Under the pieces are notes generated by a model, which searched no databases, was not told the origin of the DNA, and was given only the letters and a program-made list of their open reading frames with translations. Position numbers and translations under genes: made by a program. Shown piece after piece: positions 1-9,843 of a stretch of DNA of 64,000 nt. The DNA comes from Bog-473 sp963704355 (GTDB taxonomy: Bacteria > Actinomycetota > Acidimicrobiia > Acidimicrobiales > RAAP-2), in the NCBI GenBank assembly GCA_963704355.1, contig OY969891.1, forward strand, positions 186,001 to 250,000. The letters are read 5' to 3'. Each line of letters begins with the position of its first letter. The stretch's first letter is position 1.

Positions 1-501
1 GTGCTGACCGGAAAGGGGAACCTCGACGACGCGATCACCATCTACGTGATCGGCGGCATCACCTTCGTGAAGGGAAACGTCGGTGGGCTCGAGGTCCTGG
101 CCGGGCTCAACGCGGCCCAGGCCGTCGTCGCGTCGAATCGCTGGATCGACTTCTCGACTGACAGCTCCGCGTTCGCGGCGGTGGTCACCGGGGTCCGCTC
201 GCACGACGTGGCGAGCGAGCTCGAACTCAAGGGGCCGCTCAGCCTCGGCCACTCCCGCACGCTCGACGGGGTCACCGTGGACGCCATCGAGGGCACCCAG
301 ACCGGCGCCAAGCACCGGTCGGTGCACGTCGTCCTCTACGTCCGGGCCAACGGGACCCACGTGCCGGTAGAGGAAGACTCAGTTGACGCCCAGGGAAAGA
401 CCACCTCGGCCCTGCACGTGATCTACTCCCATTGGGGCGAGACGGTGCGTCCGCAGGCCCCGTCGGGGGCGCTGCCGCTCGGGCCCGTCAGCGCCGTGTG
501 A
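1..501 (+). CDS. exported/lipoprotein-like protein, 5' end outside window
   Basis: This is the C-terminal part (at least 166 residues) of a protein whose 5' end lies before base 1; the GTG at base 1 need not be the real start. It is a paralogue of the next gene: both share a strand-rich pattern with NRWIDF (here) or NKWLSF (next gene), a SELELKGPL or STELEMSGPY block, and a GVTVDAIEG or GQHVIAIRG block in the same order. The spacing resembles the LppX/LprG-type lipoprotein fold of actinobacteria, but that assignment is only by look. No catalytic motif is visible. It ends about 140 bp before its paralogue, so the two look like a tandem duplication. Confidence 0.6.
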   Translation: MLTGKGNLDDAITIYVIGGITFVKGNVGGLEVLAGLNAAQAVVASNRWIDFSTDSSAFAAVVTGVRSHDVASELELKGPLSLGHSRTLDGVTVDAIEGTQTGAKHRSVHVVLYVRANGTHVPVEEDSVDAQGKTTSALHVIYSHWGETVRPQAPSGALPLGPVSAV

Positions 502-643
502 GCATGCGGTGTGAGCGCGCTGTGTGCCCATACCCCCGGATGCCGAGGCCCCATGCGGCCCCAGACGTGCGAGGATGTCTCGCCCCTCATACGAGCCCGC
601 TGATCGCCTCACGCGTCGCCGGGCCCCCAGGAGAGTGAACACC

Positions 644-1439
644 ATGCGCCCCCTTTTCGTTCGCAGCGCCGCGGCCTCCATCGGCCTGGCCGCGCTCAGC
701 CCGCTCGCCTTGGCGGTGGCCGGATCTTCCCCGGCCGGAGCCGCGTCGACGCCGGCCCAGAGCAGCGCCCAGTCCGAGTACCAGGCCGCCATCAAGGCCA
801 CCGGAAGCCAGGGGGTGCACTTCGTCTCGAAGGCGAGCCAGGGCGGCGTCAGCATTCGCGTCGTCGGTGACACCGGCGCCACCTCGGGCGCGCAGACGCT
901 CACCGTGACGAACGGCAAGCTCACCGAGCACGTCTCCTCGACGGTGGTCGGCTCGACCGGGTACGTGAACGCGAAATTCGACGGCCCTCCACGACGTCAT
1001 CGGGCTGACCTCGAGCCAATCGAACAAGTACGCCAACAAGTGGCTCTCCTTCCCCACCTCGAACACGGGCCTCGACGAGCTGGTGAGCGGGCTGCTGAAC
1101 TCGCAGATCTCCACCGAGCTCGAGATGAGCGGTCCCTACAGCTTCGGCAGCGCCACGACGATCGGCGGGCAGCACGTCATTGCGATTCGCGGGAATGTGA
1201 GCACCAGCAGTGGGACCAAGGTGCCGGTCATCCTCTACGTCCCGTCCTCGGGCAAGCCCAGGCCGATCGAAGAGGTGACCAACCCCGGGGCCTCGTCGAA
1301 AACCTCCTCTATCCACGGCACCGTGACCTTCGCCAATTGGGGCGAGAAGACCTCGGAGAAGGCACCGTCTCACACCGTCTCGCTCCTCAAGGTGGCCCCG
1401 CCGTCCACGTCGGGCACCACCTCGACCACGGCGGGCTAA
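644..1439 (+). CDS. exported LppX/LprG-like protein, frameshifted
   Basis: ATG 644 follows AGGAG at good spacing. The product begins with a typical Sec signal (positive start, hydrophobic Ala/Leu core, ending near SPAGAAS), so it is exported. The first frame runs to about base 982 (TGYVNAKFD). The homologous continuation (LHDVIGLTSSQSNKYANKW, then LVSGLLNSQISTELEMSG) lies one frame away and ends at TAA 1437-1439. Removing one G from the GG near 982-983 restores a single reading frame of about 264 codons that aligns with the upstream paralogue. Either the gene is broken or the assembly has a one-base error. Function unknown; lipid-binding lipoprotein-like by fold impression only. Confidence 0.65.
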
Positions 1440-1442
1440 CCC

Positions 1443-1943
1443 GTGGCGCCCCGCCTGGAGGCCGCGGCGGGCGACATTACGAGCGAACGCGTCGACGCCG
1501 TTGTCAATGCGGCGAACCGCCAGCTCCGCGGCGGGGGCGGGGTCGACGGCGCCATCCATCGAGCCGCGGGCGCCGAGCGTCTGCAGGCAGCCTGCCGCGC
1601 CCACGGCGAATGCCCTCCTGGTCAGGCGTTCGTCACCGCCGGCTTCGACCTGCACGCCCGCTTCATCATCCACACGGTCGGACCCGTCTGGCACGGCGGG
1701 ACATCGGGCGAGCCCGAGACCCTGGCCTCGTGCTATCGCACCAGCCTGGCCGAGGCCGACGCCGTCGGGGCCCGTTCCGTCGCGTTCCCGGCCATCTCCA
1801 CCGGCGTCTACGGCTACCCGCCCGAGCAGGCGGCCGAGGTGGCCGTGACGGCCGTGCGCGCGGCCGACACCGAGGTGGCCCTGGTGCGCTTCGTCGCCTT
1901 CGACGGCGCCACGCTCGAGCACTACACGCGGCTGCTGGGCTGA
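1443..1943 (+). CDS. macro-domain protein (ADP-ribose / O-acetyl-ADP-ribose hydrolase type)
   Basis: This 166-residue single macro domain is of the YmdB/MacroD kind. It shows GDIT near residue 11, the VDAVVNAAN signature (17-25), a glycine-rich RGGGGVDGAIHRAAG loop and the AFPAISTGVYGYP loop that contacts the distal ribose and phosphates. Members bind ADP-ribose and deacetylate O-acetyl-ADP-ribose or remove mono-ADP-ribose from protein. The GTG start sits 3 bp after the stop of the preceding exported protein gene, so the two could be cotranscribed. Length is normal for a stand-alone macro domain. It is convergent with the glycosyltransferase gene that ends at 1960. Confidence 0.85.
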   Translation: MAPRLEAAAGDITSERVDAVVNAANRQLRGGGGVDGAIHRAAGAERLQAACRAHGECPPGQAFVTAGFDLHARFIIHTVGPVWHGGTSGEPETLASCYRTSLAEADAVGARSVAFPAISTGVYGYPPEQAAEVAVTAVRAADTEVALVRFVAFDGATLEHYTRLLG

Positions 1944-1959
1944 AGCCCCGCCCCGGCGG

Positions 1960-4200
1960 TCAGTCGCCCGGGGACGTGAGGTCGTAGACCGTGGTCCCGC
2001 CCGCGGTCTGGGCCGTGAAGTGCGACTCGACCCACGAGGTGATCTGCGACGCGTCGTCGGCGGAGCTGCCGCCGGGGCCGGCGAAGCCACCGCTCCCGGC
2101 GATGAAGTAGTGGATCTTGCCCTCGGCGACGTAATTCTCGAACTGCGCGAGCGTCGGCGCCGGGTCGGTCCCGTTGAACCCGCCGATGGCCATCACGGGC
2201 TCCCCGCTGGCCAGTTGGTAGCCCGCCGCGTTGTTCGAGTTCACGGTCGCGGCCACCCAGGTGTAGGCGGCGGCATCCGCCTCGAGCAGCTTGGTCAATG
2301 CCGGGTTCGACTGGCTGGCGTTCAAGAACCCGCCCCCGGGCCCTCCTCCTCGGGGCCCGCCCCCGCCGAAGGTGCGTTGCGACCCACCACCAGCGGACGC
2401 ACCGCCGGGGAAGCCGCCCCCGAACCCGTTGCCGCCCGTCCCGGTGCCCGGGCTCGCGCCTCCTGGGACCGCGCCGCCACCGGCACCGCCGGGGAAGCCG
2501 CCCCCCGGGAAGCCGCGACCCTGAAACGCGCCGCCGGGCGCGCCGCCGGCGAAGGCGCGGGCACCACCCCCCGGGAAGCCGCGGCCGGGGAAGGTGCCGC
2601 CAGGTCCCCCCTGCCCGCCGGCCGGGGTCGGCGTGGCCGAGGGGATGGCGCCGGTGTGGGGGGTGGCCGCCGTGGCCACGGTCGAGAACAGCGGCGCCGC
2701 CAGCGCGGCCCCGAGGCCGAGCGCGGCAACGAGGCCGACGGCCAGCTTGGGGACGGAGCGGAGGAGCGGCAGCGCCAAAATGGCGACGACGCCGAGCGTG
2801 CCCACCACGGCGACGAATGGTCGGAGCGCAGGGAACCACTCGGAGGTGCGGCCCAACAGGACGACGGTCCAGATGACGGTGGCCGCCAGTGCCGCGGCGA
2901 GGCCGAGGCGCCCCGCCCACCACGCGCGGCGCTCCCACAGACCCATGGTGGCGATCCCGACCAGCCCGCCGAGCGGCGCCGCCAGGGCGACGAGGTAGTA
3001 GGGGTGGATGATGCCCTGGGCCATGGAGATGGTGAGCCCGATGCAGACGAGCGAACCGCCCCACAACAACAGCGCGGCGCGCTCACGGTCGGTACGGCGG
3101 GCCCGGATCGTGATGAGGAGCAACACGGCGCCCATGACCAAGGCGCCGGGGAGCAGCCACGACATCATGTTCCCGAACGAGTCGTTGAACAGGCGGGTCC
3201 AGCCGGTCGGGCCCCACATGGCGCCGCCGACGTTCCCGCCGCCGACGCTCCCCGACTCGTTCCCGGTGAGGCGGCCGAGGCCGTTGTAGCCGAAGATGAG
3301 GTTCAAGATGCTGTTGTCCTGGGAGCCCCCGACGTAGGGGCGGTCGGCGGCCGGCGTCAGCGCCACCGCGGCCACCCACCAGCCGGCCGCCACGAGGACA
3401 GACAGACCCATCACGACGACCTGCCAGACCCGGCGCCACCAACCGGTCGGCGCGGCGAGCAGGTAGACGACGGCCATGACCGGGAGGATGAGGAGGGCCT
3501 GCATCATCTTGGTGATGAAGCCGAAGCCCACGAGTGCGCCGGCCAGGACGAGCCACTTCGTCTGTGCCCGCTCCAGGCCGCGCATGGTCGCGTAGGTTGC
3601 GGCGGTGAGCAGCAGCGCCAGCAGGGCGTCGGGGTTGTTGTAGCGGAACATGATGGCGGCCACCGGGGTCAGCGCGACCACGGCGGCGCCCAGCAGCGCG
3701 GCCTGCGCACTGAACCAGCGACGCACGGACAGGTAGACCAAGCCGACGGTGGCCACGCCCTCGAGGGCCTGGGGCACCAAGATGCTCCACGAGTTGACCC
3801 CGAAGAGGCGGGCCGAGATCTCCATCGGCCACAGGAACGCGGGTGGCTTGTCGACCGTGATGAAGTTCGATGAGTCGGAGGAGCCGAAGAAGAAGGCCTT
3901 CCAGCTCTTCGAGCCCGCCTGGACGGCCGCCGAATAGAAGGAGTTGGCCCAGCCGTTGGCTCCGAGGTCCCAGAGGTACAGGACGGCCGTCGCCACGAGC
4001 AGCGCCAGGAGGACCGGACGAACCCAGGGGGCGTCGCTCTCCTTGCCGCGGAAGAACCGGGCGACGCGCCCGGGACGCGGCCCGGGCGGCCAGGCCGGGG
4101 TGGCCGGCGCGGACGGCCAGCTGTCGGCCTGCGGCGCGCCCGTCACGGCGGGCGGGTCGAGCACCGCCACGGGGGCGTCGGGGGGTGTGAGGTCCGTCAT
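1960..4200 (-). CDS. GT39/ArnT-like multipass membrane glycosyltransferase
   Basis: The product has 746 residues. The N-terminal two thirds is a polytopic membrane glycosyltransferase of the PMT/ArnT superfamily, which uses polyprenyl-phosphate sugars: an early loop with DKPPAFLWP, repeated hydrophobic helices, and the FRYNNPDA and LIFGYNGLGR blocks. The C-terminal third is extracytoplasmic. It begins with an unusual Gly/Pro/Phe-rich stretch of roughly 120 residues (FPGGG-type repeats), then a globular domain with AYTWVAATVNSNNAAGYQL and a GGFNGTDP loop, as in YkcA/YkcB-like proteins. The ATG at 4200 overlaps the TGA of the GT2-GtrA gene (ATGA), so the two form an operon in which the GT2 half probably makes the lipid-linked sugar donor. 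The acceptor is unknown. Confidence 0.8.
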   Translation of the reverse strand: MTDLTPPDAPVAVLDPPAVTGAPQADSWPSAPATPAWPPGPRPGRVARFFRGKESDAPWVRPVLLALLVATAVLYLWDLGANGWANSFYSAAVQAGSKSWKAFFFGSSDSSNFITVDKPPAFLWPMEISARLFGVNSWSILVPQALEGVATVGLVYLSVRRWFSAQAALLGAAVVALTPVAAIMFRYNNPDALLALLLTAATYATMRGLERAQTKWLVLAGALVGFGFITKMMQALLILPVMAVVYLLAAPTGWWRRVWQVVVMGLSVLVAAGWWVAAVALTPAADRPYVGGSQDNSILNLIFGYNGLGRLTGNESGSVGGGNVGGAMWGPTGWTRLFNDSFGNMMSWLLPGALVMGAVLLLITIRARRTDRERAALLLWGGSLVCIGLTISMAQGIIHPYYLVALAAPLGGLVGIATMGLWERRAWWAGRLGLAAALAATVIWTVVLLGRTSEWFPALRPFVAVVGTLGVVAILALPLLRSVPKLAVGLVAALGLGAALAAPLFSTVATAATPHTGAIPSATPTPAGGQGGPGGTFPGRGFPGGGARAFAGGAPGGAFQGRGFPGGGFPGGAGGGAVPGGASPGTGTGGNGFGGGFPGGASAGGGSQRTFGGGGPRGGGPGGGFLNASQSNPALTKLLEADAAAYTWVAATVNSNNAAGYQLASGEPVMAIGGFNGTDPAPTLAQFENYVAEGKIHYFIAGSGGFAGPGGSSADDASQITSWVESHFTAQTAGGTTVYDLTSPGD

Positions 4201-5432
4201 CGGGACACCTCCATGAGGTGCGTGGGCGCGACGTGGCGGGGGCGGAAGATCCACGAGCGCAGCGCGGTGAAGCGGAACACGGCCGCGAGCCCGTTGGCCG
4301 CGGTGAGGGCAATGAGCTCGGGGACGAGCGCACCAGGGGCCGCCCAGCCGGCCACGACGAGGGCGAGCGTGGTGAGCCCGAGGCTGACGGCGTAGAGCCC
4401 GCCGGCCACGACGACCAGCTGGCCGCGGCGCGCCTGCCCGTCCCGTCCGTAGGAGAGCTCGCGGTGGACGGCCGTGTTGAAGAGCGTGGCGATCGCCATG
4501 GCCACGGCATTCGCCCCGAGCGGACCCAACAAGGGCCGCCAGGCGACGAACAGGAACAGGTAGCCGAGCGTGGAAAGGACGCCGACGCCGGCGAACCGTA
4601 GGAGCTCGTCCGCGGCCACCTCGTCGACGCGCACCGGGCGGGCGTCGCCCTTGGGCCGGCGCACCAGGAGGCGCCAGATGCCACGGAGGTCACTGAGCGC
4701 GGTCGAGACGATCTGCACCCGGGAGTCGGGGTCGTCCACCCAGTCGACGGGGACCTCGCCGATCCGCAGGCCCAACCGCTCGGCGGTGACGAGCAACTCG
4801 GTGTCGAAGAACCACTCGTTGTCCTCGACGAGCGGAAGCAGGCGCAGCGCGGCGTCGCGCCGGAGGGCCTTGAACCCGCATTGGGCGTCGCTGAAGCGGC
4901 CGCGCAGGGCGCACTTGAGCAACAGGTTGTAGGCCCGCGAGATCAACTCACGCTTCGGTCCGCGCACGACGTGGGCGCCGCGGGCCAGGCGCGACCCGAT
5001 GGCCACGTCGCGGTGGCCTGACAGCAACGGCGCCACCAGCGGCAACAACGCGGGCAGAGAGGTCGACAGGTCCACGTCCATGTACGCGACGACCGGCGCG
5101 TCGCTGGTCGACCACGCCGCGCGCAGGGCGTAGCCGCGGCCCTTGCTCTCCAGACGCATCGAGGCCACGCCAGGGAGCCGCGTCGCCAGCTCGCCGGCGA
5201 TGGCGGACGTGTCATCGGTGCTCGCGTTGTCCACCACCGTGACGAGGGCCCGGAACGGGAAGGACTCGTCGAGGAACGCGCGCAGCGCGATGATCCGTTC
5301 GGCGAGCTGGGCCGCCTCGTTGTAGACCGGGACCACGATCTCGACGTCGACGGGGACGCGCCGGGGATCGACGCCCGTGTCCGTGTCCGTGTCCGTGTCC
5401 GTGTCCGCCTCGTGCTGGGCCAGAGCTGTCAT
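4197..5432 (-). CDS. GT2 polyprenyl-phosphate glycosyltransferase fused to GtrA-like membrane domain
   Basis: Residues ~30-260 form a GT2 domain of the dolichol-phosphate sugar synthase type: EIVVPVYNEAAQLAERI, VVDNASTDDTS, the DVDLS metal-binding motif and the QCGFKALRRD block. The C-terminal ~130 residues are hydrophobic with four helices and match the GtrA pattern (LRFAGVGVLSTLGYLFLF, FRFTALRSWIF). The expected reaction is transfer of a hexose to polyprenyl phosphate, with GtrA helping translocation. It is translationally coupled to the GT39-like gene by an ATGA overlap. Oddity: residues 9-19 are a (Thr-Asp)n run from a GTGTCC-type hexanucleotide repeat just after the start codon, a probable slippage site. 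Confidence 0.85.
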   Translation of the reverse strand: MTALAQHEADTDTDTDTDTGVDPRRVPVDVEIVVPVYNEAAQLAERIIALRAFLDESFPFRALVTVVDNASTDDTSAIAGELATRLPGVASMRLESKGRGYALRAAWSTSDAPVVAYMDVDLSTSLPALLPLVAPLLSGHRDVAIGSRLARGAHVVRGPKRELISRAYNLLLKCALRGRFSDAQCGFKALRRDAALRLLPLVEDNEWFFDTELLVTAERLGLRIGEVPVDWVDDPDSRVQIVSTALSDLRGIWRLLVRRPKGDARPVRVDEVAADELLRFAGVGVLSTLGYLFLFVAWRPLLGPLGANAVAMAIATLFNTAVHRELSYGRDGQARRGQLVVVAGGLYAVSLGLTTLALVVAGWAAPGALVPELIALTAANGLAAVFRFTALRSWIFRPRHVAPTHLMEVSR

Positions 5433-5537
5433 GCCCGCATGGTGCGGACCCGGACTCCGGCCTCGGTGAAACCCAGCTGTGCATCGGGTGTGAATCGCGG
5501 CGTCGGGCGGACGGCGGCGACCCCGAGGCGGTCGTGC

Positions 5538-7142
5538 CTAAGCGACAGGCTGGGACTCGCCCTCCGCGGGCACGGGCTCAGGACGGTCGGCGCGGATCGG
5601 GAGGCGCACGGTGACGGTCATGCCGTCGCCCGGTGCCGAGCTGGCCGAGACCGTGCCGTGGTGGGCCACCACGATGGCGGAGACGATCGAGAGGCCGAGG
5701 CCGCTGCCACCCCTGGTCCGCGACCGCGCGGGGTCGGCCCGGTAGAACCGCTCGAAGACGCGGCGGGCGTCCTCGGCCGGCATGCCCGGTCCGTCGTCCC
5801 GCACCTCGATTTCGGCGTCGTCACCGATCTGTTCGACCCGCACCATCGTCTGGGTGCCCTCGGGCGTGTGGGCGCGGACGTTGGCCAGCAAGTTGTCGAT
5901 GACCTGGCGCAGCCGGTCCTTGTCGCCGGTCACCTCGAGGGGCTGTGCCGCCCAGAAGCGCACGGGCCACTCAGGTCCGACCGCGGTGGCCGTGCGCACC
6001 GACTCGGACACCAGCGCCACCAGCTCGACCGGCGCCATCTCCACGGAGACGCCCTCGTCGAGGCGGGCGAGTGTGAGCAGGTCGGTGACCAAGCGATCCA
6101 TGCGCGCCGTCTCGGTCCGGATGCCGGCCACGATGCGCGGCAGGTCGTCGGAGTGCTCGGCCCCGCCGCGTTCGAACAGCTCGGCGTAGGCCGAGACGGC
6201 GGCGATGGGCGTGCGGAGCTCGTGGGACGCGTCGGCCACGAACTGGCGCAAGTGCTGCTCGTTGTCCTTCAGCTTGGCCTCGGAGCGGAGCCGGGCGTCG
6301 AACGCGCCCTGGATCCGCTCGAGCATGACGTTGAGGGCGCGGGCGAGGCGGCCCACCTCGGTGGGCTCCTCGGCGCCCGGCACGCGCTGGTCGAGGTTGC
6401 CGGCGGCGATGGAGTCGGCCGTACGCTCGACGTCCGCGAGCGGGCGCAGGCCGAGACGGACGAGCCACCAGCCGCCCACCAGCGCCAGCACGAGGGCGGC
6501 CGCCGTCACGGCCAGCTCGGTGAGGAAGAGGGTGTGGAGCGTGCTCGTCTGGTCGGCGATCGCCTGAGCCTGCACGATGATGTCGCCGTTCAATGGTCCG
6601 CCGTCTTGGATCTTGGTGGCCTGCACGCGGAACGGCGGCCCCTGGGGCGACATCGAGCCGGTGGTGAAGTAGGCGACTTGTGACCCGTTGGACTTGGTCG
6701 TGAACCCCGTGATCTGTGACGGGAGCTGCGGACGGTACGAGTGGTCGCCGACGTAGGCGGGGCACTCGAGCCCGCTCACGACTCCGCTGTTCGGCTTGAC
6801 AATCGAGAGGTAACTGATGCCGAAGACGTTCGGAAAGGCCTGCCCGCCCGGCCCCGGCCCCGGCCCGCTGTTCCCGGCCGCGCCGCCGTTGCCGTTGTCG
6901 ACGGGCCCGGCGCCCGCGCCCAAGTTGGATTGGTACGGCGAGGGGCAGTTGGTGAACCTCGTGACCGACCCCGTGACCGGATCAACCAGGACGCTCTCGT
7001 GCGGGATCTGGTGCGCGAGCTGCTGGTCGACCTGGCCGTAGAGCGAATTACGCAGCGCCGAGTAGGTGGCAAAGTCCGCCACCACCAGCGCCACGATGGC
7101 GATGAGCCCGACCGCGGCGAGCAGGCGCAGCCGGAGGGACAC
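5538..7142 (-). CDS. OmpR-family partner sensor histidine kinase
   Basis: This 534-residue membrane histidine kinase has an N-terminal helix (8-28), an extracytoplasmic sensor of ~150 residues with a Gly/Pro-rich insert, and a second helix near 205-230. A HAMP segment follows (LRPLADVERTADSIAAG), then HisKA with the phospho-accepting His in FVADASHELRTPIAA, and a HATPase domain with N box DNLLANVRAHT, DDGPGMP and GGSGLGLSIV. The GTG start at 7142 directly abuts the TGA of the response regulator gene, so the pair is one operon. The layout resembles MprB/TrcS-type kinases of actinobacteria. The signal sensed cannot be read from the sequence. Confidence 0.92.
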   Translation of the reverse strand: MSLRLRLLAAVGLIAIVALVVADFATYSALRNSLYGQVDQQLAHQIPHESVLVDPVTGSVTRFTNCPSPYQSNLGAGAGPVDNGNGGAAGNSGPGPGPGGQAFPNVFGISYLSIVKPNSGVVSGLECPAYVGDHSYRPQLPSQITGFTTKSNGSQVAYFTTGSMSPQGPPFRVQATKIQDGGPLNGDIIVQAQAIADQTSTLHTLFLTELAVTAAALVLALVGGWWLVRLGLRPLADVERTADSIAAGNLDQRVPGAEEPTEVGRLARALNVMLERIQGAFDARLRSEAKLKDNEQHLRQFVADASHELRTPIAAVSAYAELFERGGAEHSDDLPRIVAGIRTETARMDRLVTDLLTLARLDEGVSVEMAPVELVALVSESVRTATAVGPEWPVRFWAAQPLEVTGDKDRLRQVIDNLLANVRAHTPEGTQTMVRVEQIGDDAEIEVRDDGPGMPAEDARRVFERFYRADPARSRTRGGSGLGLSIVSAIVVAHHGTVSASSAPGDGMTVTVRLPIRADRPEPVPAEGESQPVA

Positions 7143-7856
<714 letters not shown>

Positions 7857-7942
7857 TTGGCCATACCTCCTGGCGAACAGGCTCGCGCCCGCGACTGCCC
7901 TTCCAGTGTGGCTCCGCTGTGGACCTGCTGTGAACGCAGGGG

Positions 7943-9208
7943 TCAGGCGGGCTCGGCGTCGAGGGCGCGTCGCAGCAGGTCAAGAGCCGAAATCGCCCCG
8001 TACTGGCGCACGCGCTCGCGGTCACCGGGAAGGCGCAGCTGCCGGCTCTCGCTTGGGCGGCCGGGCAGGGCCAGCCCGACGAAGACCGTCCCCGGCGCCA
8101 CCCCTTCCTGGTCCTCCGGACCGGCGACCCCGGTGATACCCAGGCCGACATCGGCGTGGGTGACGGAGCGGGCCCCCTCGGCCATGGCCGCCGCGGCCGG
8201 CTCGGTCACCACCCGCCCGGCCGGCACCCCCAGCACGTCGAACTTGACCTGGGAGTCGTACGCAACGACGCCGCCCTTGAACCAGGCCGACGCCCCCGGC
8301 ACATTGACGAGCCGGGACGCAATCAGGCCGCCGGTAAGCGACTCGGCCACGCCGAAGGTCAGCCCGCGGGCGACGAGCCGCTGGGCGACCGCGACCTCCA
8401 TGGTCTCGTCGTCGACTCCGAAGACGATGTCGCCCAGCCGTTCCTCGATGGCGCGGCGCACCTCGGCCTCCTCCTTGTCGAGAAGGTCGATGACGTCATT
8501 CAGCGTGCGGGCGCGGGCGGTGATGCGCACTTTGATCCCCTCGATGCCCGAGGCGAGGAAGGCGAGGGTGACGTCGCCCGCATCGTCCAGCGCGTCGACA
8601 CGCTCGGAGAGGGCCTCGGCCAGAGCGGACTCGCTCGATCCCCACGTGCGCAGCACGCGGCTGGCGATGACGGCCTCCTCGCCGGACTCGGCCATGCGGG
8701 CGCGCAGGTCGGTCAGGATGGCCCGCTCGAACATCTCGGTCATCTCGTAGGGGACGCCGGGGACGGCGTAGACCACCTTGTTCCCCACCGGACAGATGAG
8801 GCCGGGTGCGGTGCCTCCGGCCTGCGGGATCACCGCCGCGCCCCGCGGGACGTCCGCCTGCCGAGCGTTGTTGCCCGACATATCCCTGCCTCGGGCTTTG
8901 AAGAAGCCGGCGATGTAGGCCAGGACCTCCTGGTCGCGGACCAGCCCGACGTTCATCACCTCGGCAATGGCCTCGCGGGTGATGTCGTCCTGGGTCGGGC
9001 CGAGGCCGCCGCACACGATGACGCCGTCGCTGCGGGCGAGCGCGGTGCGCAGCGCGAGCACGATGCGGTCGTGGTTGTCGCCAACCGCCTGATGGAACTG
9101 AGAGGTGACGCCGTTCGCCGCCAAGTGCTCGCCCAACCAGGCCGAGTTGGTGTCGGCGATCTGGCCGAGCAGGAGCTCGGTGCCCACCGCCACGATCTCG
9201 ATCCTCAC
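7943..9208 (-). CDS. cinA: CinA family protein (competence/damage-inducible; NMN deamidase type)
   Basis: This 421-residue protein has the two-domain CinA architecture. The N-terminal MoaB/COG1058 domain shows EIVAVGTELLLGQI and GGLGPTQDDITREA. The C-terminal CinA domain shows the serine-containing VAESLTGGLIASRL and GITGVAGP motifs, the region carrying nicotinamide-mononucleotide deamidase activity in characterised members. The GTG start at 9208 was chosen because homology begins with RIEIVAVGTEL; the open frame continues upstream without family similarity. It lies 32 bp downstream of pgsA on the same strand, the common actinobacterial order rimO-pgsA-cinA. Confidence 0.92.
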   Translation of the reverse strand: MRIEIVAVGTELLLGQIADTNSAWLGEHLAANGVTSQFHQAVGDNHDRIVLALRTALARSDGVIVCGGLGPTQDDITREAIAEVMNVGLVRDQEVLAYIAGFFKARGRDMSGNNARQADVPRGAAVIPQAGGTAPGLICPVGNKVVYAVPGVPYEMTEMFERAILTDLRARMAESGEEAVIASRVLRTWGSSESALAEALSERVDALDDAGDVTLAFLASGIEGIKVRITARARTLNDVIDLLDKEEAEVRRAIEERLGDIVFGVDDETMEVAVAQRLVARGLTFGVAESLTGGLIASRLVNVPGASAWFKGGVVAYDSQVKFDVLGVPAGRVVTEPAAAAMAEGARSVTHADVGLGITGVAGPEDQEGVAPGTVFVGLALPGRPSESRQLRLPGDRERVRQYGAISALDLLRRALDAEPA

Positions 9209-9240
9209 GGGCCTGACCTTAGGGCCTCGGGGCAGAACGC

Positions 9241-9843
9241 TTACGGGGCGGCGGGTCCCGGATGGTGCAGCGCCCTGCGCCCATCGAGCAGGTACTCGGC
9301 GCCGGTGTAGAGGGTGAGCGCGCAGGCCAGCCAGATCACCGCCAGCTGCAGGCCGTGTTGGTGGGCCAGCGGCGGGATGATGCACGTGCCGACGGCGAGG
9401 TCCTGTACCAGCGTCTTGAGCTTCGCCGTCGGGCGGGCCGGAATGGACACACCGCGCCGGCCCACCCAGGTGCGGTAGGCCTGCATGCCGACCTCGCGGG
9501 CGGTGATGAGGAGCACGGGCAGCCAGGGCAGGTGGCCCTGGGCGGCGAGCGTGATGAGGGCGCCGAGCACGACGGCCTTGTCGGCCAGAGGGTCGAGGAA
9601 GGCGCCCGAGCGGGTCGTGCCCTGGCGGCGGGCCATGTAGCCATCGAGGCCGTCGCTCGCCGCCAAGATGAATCCGACCACGACGTTGATCCACGACGCG
9701 CCCCAGACCACCAGCATCACGACGTAGACGGGCGCGGCGAGCAGGCGCGCCACCGTGACGGCGTTGGCCGGGGTGACGAGCGCGCTGGGGCCGAAGGTGA
9801 AGCCAGGGTGGCCGGCGGGATGGTCCTGCGTGGCGTCGCTCAT
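9241..9843 (-). CDS. pgsA: CDP-diacylglycerol--glycerol-3-phosphate 3-phosphatidyltransferase
   Basis: This 200-residue integral membrane enzyme belongs to the CDP-alcohol phosphatidyltransferase family, which makes phosphatidylglycerol phosphate. The metal-binding and catalytic signature D-x2-D-G-x2-A-R-x8-G-x3-D-x3-D is intact as DGLDGYMARR followed by GAFLDPLADK, with hydrophobic helices around it. The N-terminal ANAVTVARLLAAPVY and AREVGMQAYRTW are typical for PgsA. Its ATG overlaps the TGA of rimO (ATGA), giving translational coupling; cinA follows. The genes are in the usual context, so the call is firm. Confidence 0.92.
   Translation of the reverse strand: MSDATQDHPAGHPGFTFGPSALVTPANAVTVARLLAAPVYVVMLVVWGASWINVVVGFILAASDGLDGYMARRQGTTRSGAFLDPLADKAVVLGALITLAAQGHLPWLPVLLITAREVGMQAYRTWVGRRGVSIPARPTAKLKTLVQDLAVGTCIIPPLAHQHGLQLAVIWLACALTLYTGAEYLLDGRRALHHPGPAAP

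Noticed and set aside
2020..3873. 617-codon open frame on the plus strand opposite the GT39-like gene
   Set aside because: It mirrors the high GC of the real gene, has a low-complexity Arg/Gly/Asp-rich product and no family motif; the opposite strand has clear membrane glycosyltransferase features.
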